From Bacillota bacterium (lineage in GTDB: Bacteria; Bacillota; Clostridia; Christensenellales; SZUA-584), in assembly GCA_023390815.1 (NCBI GenBank), contig JAEWCC010000026.1, positions 1 through 54,700 of the forward strand: a stretch of DNA of 54,700 bases, read 5' to 3'. The notes beneath the pieces are model-generated. The model had not been told where the DNA came from. It saw nothing but the letters and a program-made list of their open reading frames with translations, and did no database searches. The first letter of the stretch is position 1; every line of letters begins with the position of its first letter. The position numbers and the translations under genes were made by a program. Positions 51,237 through 54,700 of the stretch are shown one piece after another.

Positions 51237-52274
51237 TCACTCCAAAATGATCCTCTTGCCGCCGCCATAAGCGCAGACTTGCCCAATGCGCTGCGCGGAC
51301 GGGACACAGCCCTTCAGTTCCTCGAAAAGCGCATCCGCCTCTTCGGCATCGACGGAAATGACAAGGCCGCCGGATGTCTGAGGATCGAACAACAAATCTG
51401 CCTTCTCGAGCGGGATATTTCCCGGTTCCACAAAATCCTCGGCAAAGCTGCGGTTTCGATACATCCCGGCGGGAAGTATGCCCGAACGGGCAAACTCCAG
51501 CGCTTCAGGGATCATATCAATGCCGCCGACGTCCACCCGGATCATGACATCGCTTCCCTGGGCCATTTCCAGCAAGTGGCCCATCAGGCCAAATCCGGTC
51601 ACATCGGTGCACGCATGGACATGGTATCGGACCATTGTGTCTCTCGCCGATTTGTTCAGCGTCGTCATTAACCGGTACGCCATTCTTTCCGTCTCTTCAC
51701 GGGCCAGCCCGGCCTTCATCGCGGAAGTCAAAACGCCGATGCCCAGCGGCTTTGTAAACAGCAGAACATCGCCCGGCTGTGCGCCCGAATTCGTCAGCAC
51801 CTTGTCCGGATGAACAAATCCCGTAACCGCCAGCCCGTATTTTGGCTCCTCATCGTATATGCTGTGCCCCCCGGTAATCAGCGCGCCCGCCTCGTAAACC
51901 TTGTCATAGCCGCCTCTTAGAATCTCATGAACCGTTTCTTTCGGCATGTCTTCGGGAACGGCCATGATGTTGAGGGCCAGCTTCGGTTCTCCGCCCATCG
52001 CATAGACATCGGACAGCGCGTTGGTCGCGGCAACTGCGCCAAATGTATACGGATCATCCGCAATCGGCGGAAAGAAATCCACCGTTTGAACCAGCGCCAG
52101 GTCATCGCTGATTTTATAGACGGAAGCGTCGTCACTGCGATCAAATCCGACCAGTAAATTCGGGTCTGAGCGAACCTTTATATCTTCGAGCAGCTGCGCC
52201 AAAACTCCGGCTCCCACTTTTGCTCCGCAGCCTGCGCACTTTGCAAGCTTGGTCAGTTTGATGTGATCTTTCAC
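51237..52274 (-). CDS. selD: SelD, selenophosphate synthetase
   Basis: A 345-residue enzyme. The catalytic loop KCAGCGAKVG contains C13, C16 and K19, so the cysteine form is used and no selenocysteine codon is needed. FDRSDDASVYKI and VQTVDFFPPIADDPYTFGAVAATNALSDVYAMGG match the ATP/metal site. It makes selenophosphate from selenide and ATP. With yqeB, yqeC, yedF and hydroxylases nearby but no selA, selB or selC in view, its main product use here is likely the labile selenium of the molybdenum hydroxylases. GTG 52274 follows GGAGG by six bases. First gene of the eight-gene operon. Confidence 0.95.
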   Translation of the reverse strand: MKDHIKLTKLAKCAGCGAKVGAGVLAQLLEDIKVRSDPNLLVGFDRSDDASVYKISDDLALVQTVDFFPPIADDPYTFGAVAATNALSDVYAMGGEPKLALNIMAVPEDMPKETVHEILRGGYDKVYEAGALITGGHSIYDEEPKYGLAVTGFVHPDKVLTNSGAQPGDVLLFTKPLGIGVLTSAMKAGLAREETERMAYRLMTTLNKSARDTMVRYHVHACTDVTGFGLMGHLLEMAQGSDVMIRVDVGGIDMIPEALEFARSGILPAGMYRNRSFAEDFVEPGNIPLEKADLLFDPQTSGGLVISVDAEEADALFEELKGCVPSAQRIGQVCAYGGGKRIILE

Positions 52275-52323
52275 GCAGTACCTCCACGATACGGTTGTAT
52301 TTGCCTAGGCATGATACAAATTA

Positions 52324-52353
52324 AGCATACCACAAAAACGGGTATATTACCAA
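52324..52353 (-). promoter_or_regulatory. selD operon promoter
   Basis: Minus-strand TTGGTA (52348-52353), 18-base spacer, TATGCT (52324-52329), about 50 bases before the selD start. Confidence 0.5.
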
Positions 52354-52431
52354 AATATCGATGGGTTCAATCGGTATTTCCAATGTACATATGATCAACA
52401 AAATTGAGGTCAACACAGCTTATCCCGCTTA

Positions 52432-52460
52432 TTGACAAATCGTCAACGGCGTGGTAACTT
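52432..52460 (+). promoter_or_regulatory. Promoter of the glycine-riboswitch unit
   Basis: TTGACA (52432-52437), 17-base spacer, TAACTT (52455-52460); start near 52467, about 40 bases before the first aptamer. Confidence 0.65.
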
Positions 52461-52504
52461 AAAATTAGTTTTAGGCAAGACCAAAAAATTTTATATCTGA
52501 ATGA

Positions 52505-52683
52505 TGGATACGGGAGAGAGGCCAGCGCCCACCGATGATGTAAGTTCCAGCATGTCAAGCTGCGGACGAAACTTTCAGGTAAAAGGACTGTATCCGGACA
52601 GAACTCTGGAAAGCCAGCTTGCTGGCACCAAAGGGGCAATATCAATCCTATGGATTGAGTAAATCTCTCGGGTCACAAAACAG
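52505..52683 (+). promoter_or_regulatory. Tandem glycine riboswitch
   Basis: Two glycine aptamers in a row. The first runs from GGGAGAG (about 52512) to the hallmark CTTTCAGGTAAAAGGAC (52572-52588). The second has CACCAAAGGGGCAA (52626-52639) and CTCTCGGGTCA (52665-52675). The two-aptamer form with short linker is the classic glycine sensor. It fills most of the gap 52275-52767 and controls the 2-hydroxyacid dehydrogenase gene through the terminator that follows. Confidence 0.88.
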
Positions 52684-52715
52684 GGAAAACGACAGCTTAA
52701 TTCGTTTTCCTTTTT
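52684..52715 (+). terminator. Glycine riboswitch terminator
   Basis: GGAAAACGA (52684-52692) pairs perfectly with TCGTTTTCC (52702-52710), then TTTTT. It abuts the second aptamer's 3' flank (CAGGG, 52681-52685), so the folded aptamer can influence whether it forms. Confidence 0.85.
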
Positions 52716-52767
52716 AATTTCCGGCGACACAGCACATAATTAAATCGTTTATGGGAGGTTCAAAGGC

Positions 52768-53682
52768 ATGACAAAGATACTGGTGACGGATGGAATCGAA
52801 AAAAGTGCGGCCAGCGCACTGCAGGAGAAAGGCTTTGAAATTACTGAGAAATGCTGCACGCCCGAAGCACTTAAAGACGAGATTCGGGAATACGACGCCA
52901 TTATCATTCGCTCGGCAACCAAGCTGACGCAAGAGATCATTGAGTGTGCACGCGAGACCGGAAATCTGTCCCTCATTGTACGCGGAGGTGTAGGCGTGGA
53001 TAACATTGACGTAGCCTGCGCTCGAAAAAACGGCATCACCGTATGCAACACGCCCTGCGCGAGTTCTCTGGCCGTAGCGGAGCTGACCATCGGGCATATT
53101 TTCTCTCTGGCGAGAAAGATGTATATTGCCAACACCTCGATGCATGCCGGCAGCTGGGACAAGAAGAAGCTGGAGGGCATTGAAGTGGCGGGTAAAACGC
53201 TGGGGCTCATCGGCTTTGGGCATATCGCGAGAGAGGTGGCCCGTCTGGCCGCCGCGATCGGCATGAAGGTCATCTATTTCACACGCTCCGGCAAAAAGGA
53301 AGGGTACGACCAATTTGAATATGTGCCGATGGATGAGCTGCTAAGGCGCTCCGACTTTATATCCCTGCACATTCCTTTCGACAAGGCAGCGGGTGCTTTA
53401 ATATCGGAGAAAGAGTTTGCAATGATGAAGGATGGCGTGTACCTGATCAACTGCGCCCGTGGCGGTGTGGTGAAGGAGGATGCACTGCTTGCAGCGCTTG
53501 ACAGCGGAAAAGTGGCGGCAGCGGCCATTGATGTATTTGAACAGGAGCCGACGCGCAATGAGCGGTTGTATACCCATGATAAGGTGTGCTTAACACCGCA
53601 TATCGGCGCATCGACGATAGAAGCACAGCAAAAAATTGGTGCCGAAATTGTCGATATCGTGAACGATTTCTTTACAAAATAA
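52768..53682 (+). CDS. D-2-hydroxyacid dehydrogenase, short phosphoglycerate-dehydrogenase-like
   Basis: A 304-residue NAD-dependent dehydrogenase with dinucleotide site LGLIGFGHIA (residues 145-154) and the catalytic triad R231 (NCARGGVV), E260 (FEQEP) and H278 (LTPHIGAST). It lacks the C-terminal ACT domain of long SerA enzymes. 3-Phosphoglycerate or hydroxypyruvate/glyoxylate are the likely substrates. The tandem glycine riboswitch upstream links it to serine/glycine metabolism: either serine-glycine synthesis shut off by glycine, or removal of glycine-derived compounds switched on by it. GGGAGG precedes ATG 52768. Confidence 0.85.
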   Translation: MTKILVTDGIEKSAASALQEKGFEITEKCCTPEALKDEIREYDAIIIRSATKLTQEIIECARETGNLSLIVRGGVGVDNIDVACARKNGITVCNTPCASSLAVAELTIGHIFSLARKMYIANTSMHAGSWDKKKLEGIEVAGKTLGLIGFGHIAREVARLAAAIGMKVIYFTRSGKKEGYDQFEYVPMDELLRRSDFISLHIPFDKAAGALISEKEFAMMKDGVYLINCARGGVVKEDALLAALDSGKVAAAAIDVFEQEPTRNERLYTHDKVCLTPHIGASTIEAQQKIGAEIVDIVNDFFTK

Positions 53683-53767
53683 TGACCTGATATGTAATGC
53701 CGGCACTGCCCAACGAAGATGTATATTTTCATAGGTGCCGGATACATGACGTTGTTATCGCATATAG

Positions 53768-53800
53768 GGGACGCTGTTTTCCTTTGCAGCGTCTCTTTTT
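53768..53800 (+). terminator. Terminator after the 2-hydroxyacid dehydrogenase
   Basis: GACGCTG pairs with CAGCGTC around a ten-base loop, followed by TCTTTTTG. Confidence 0.75.
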
Positions 53801-53982
53801 GTGGTTTAGAAAACTGCGATAAACACTCAAAAAGCAGCATATCACCTTTTATCTGAGTATTTCATATATATATGTAATCATTAATGACAATATGAACATA
53901 CACGTTTGTTCAATCATATAACTATTATATATTAACATGTATTCGGTTTATCGTCGTGATGTGGCCTATAAATAAACGAAAG

Positions 53983-54056
53983 GCCCTGGATCATCACAAT
54001 GGAATTATAAGAAAGTGGTAAATTGGTCCGAACTTCTTTTTGATGATGACCAGGGC
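53983..54056. repeat. Long inverted repeat before the collagen-like gene
   Basis: GCCCTGGATCATCA (53983-53996) and TGATGATGACCAGGGC (54041-54056) pair with a two-base bulge around a 44-base centre. The stretch 53807-54116 is otherwise AT-rich with no gene. It may be a large hairpin, an operator pair or a mobile-element scar. Confidence 0.5.
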
Positions 54057-54116
54057 AAAACGATGGTTACCGACTAGCAGACGGTTCCGGCTACATGAAT
54101 GACTGAGGTGAGAGTG

Positions 54117-54700
54117 ATGAGCAATATAGCATTTCAAGCGGAGCGATTGGCAGCCGGGACGGTAGCGGCTGGAGCGAATGTCGTTTTTGATACCACCGTA
54201 TTCTCTTCAGGAAATATAAGCTATAACAGTTTAACAGGGGTTATTACGTTTAATGAAGCCGGAAGATATATAACAGACTGGTGGGTGGCGACGCAGTCTT
54301 CGCAATCTACCAATGGGGCCGTATTTGCGTTGTCTTCTTCGCAAGGCGACTTTTTGATTGGCGATTCACCGATAAAGACAGGAGAAGTGGTAGGCGTCAG
54401 CATCATAAATGTTGTTACAGCTCCGGTCACATTATCGTTGGTCAATGCGAGTACTGCAACGTTTTATTATGCGCCGGTGGTACCGGTAAAGGCAACACTG
54501 GTTATTTTCCAGGGAGACATCGGTGCTACAGGACCGACAGGGGACACAGGACCGACAGGGGACACAGGACGGACCGGGCCTACGGGTGATACAGGACCTA
54601 CGGGCGATACGGGGCCGACAGGACCGACAGGAGACACGGGGCCGACAGGACCGACAGGAGACACGGGGCCGACAGGGGACACCGGGCCTACGGGTGATAC
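54117..54700 (+). CDS. BclA-like collagen-repeat protein, partial at the right edge
   Basis: The frame runs off the window after 194 residues. Residues 1-132 form a jelly-roll-like domain (VVFDTTVFSSGNISYNSL, GVITFNEAGRYITDWWV) resembling the C1q/BclA globular domain. From residue 133 a run of at least 21 Gly-X-Y triplets begins, nearly all Gly-Pro-Thr or Gly-Asp-Thr, encoded by near-identical 9- and 18-base units. Such threonine-rich collagen repeats occur on the exosporium of spore formers and are often glycosylated. Here the globular domain comes first, the reverse of BclA. GAGGTG lies before ATG 54117. The C-terminus is unseen. Confidence 0.8.
   Translation, partial: MSNIAFQAERLAAGTVAAGANVVFDTTVFSSGNISYNSLTGVITFNEAGRYITDWWVATQSSQSTNGAVFALSSSQGDFLIGDSPIKTGEVVGVSIINVVTAPVTLSLVNASTATFYYAPVVPVKATLVIFQGDIGATGPTGDTGPTGDTGRTGPTGDTGPTGDTGPTGPTGDTGPTGPTGDTGPTGDTGPTGD

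Noticed and set aside
51237..52274. Selenocysteine (UGA) codon in SelD or other genes
   Set aside because: SelD's active site is cysteine (CAGC) and no gene needed an in-frame stop to be read through.
1..54700. CRISPR arrays, tRNA or rRNA genes, insertion sequences, prophage
   Set aside because: No regularly spaced repeats, cloverleaf sequences, transposase motifs or phage structural genes were seen, although the AT-rich orphan at 5.9-6.7 kb hints at transfer.

Overview
The window reads as a chromosomal segment of a strictly anaerobic, probably spore-forming Clostridia-type member of the Bacillota. Grounds: Firmicute-style ribosome binding sites, Firmicute riboswitch classes (purine and tandem glycine), BMP/YufOPQ-type nucleoside uptake genes, oxygen-sensitive iron-sulfur enzymes, and a BclA-like collagen protein at the right end. 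Most genes are GC-rich; about 5.9-7.0 kb and 53.8-54.1 kb are clearly AT-rich.

Layout. 1-3.4 kb: tail of an unknown gene, a leader-like stretch with a terminator, a DUF819 membrane protein and a sphingosine-1-phosphate-lyase-like decarboxylase. 3.5-5.8 kb: a small unknown gene, an XdhC-like factor and YqeC. 5.9-6.7 kb: an AT-rich orphan. 7.0-21.6 kb: a tight operon ygeY-ygeW-arcC-ssnA-ygfK-xdhD-hydA-(fold-II PLP enzyme)-ygeX, the gene set linked to anaerobic urate/purine breakdown in gut bacteria. 21.6-29.2 kb: MocA, a YheO/DauR-type regulator, and a molybdenum block (MoeA-like protein, MoaC, ModABC, MoaA, MOSC protein, MogA). 29.2-31.6 kb: adenine deaminase with a Crp/Fnr regulator. 32.1-37.2 kb: a BMP-type ABC transporter. 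37.4-37.9 kb: xanthine phosphoribosyltransferase. 38.1-45.8 kb: a promoter, a divergent purine riboswitch with a terminator, then yqeB-xdhABC-guanine deaminase-8-oxoguanine deaminase. 45.8-52.3 kb (minus strand): selD-LysR-activase-yedF-cysteine desulfurase-DUF3343-double-cubane reductase-DUF3343. 52.4-53.7 kb: a tandem glycine riboswitch controlling a phosphoglycerate-dehydrogenase-like gene. 54.1 kb to the end: a collagen-like protein.

How it works together (inference from families). Purines enter through the ABC transporter. Adenine, guanine and 8-oxoguanine are deaminated to hypoxanthine, xanthine and urate. Two molybdenum hydroxylases (single-chain XdhD and three-subunit XdhABC) oxidise the ring. 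YgfK, SsnA, hydantoinase, YgeY, YgeW, carbamate kinase and YgeX would then open the rings and harvest carbamoyl phosphate/ATP and pyruvate. Mo genes supply the cofactor. YqeB, YqeC, MocA, SelD and YedF mark these as hydroxylases with labile selenium (the orphan-SelD trait). No selA, selB or selC is visible here. The least explained part is the selenium operon, which places a double-cubane-cluster reductase and its ATP-driven activase beside SelD and a cysteine desulfurase.
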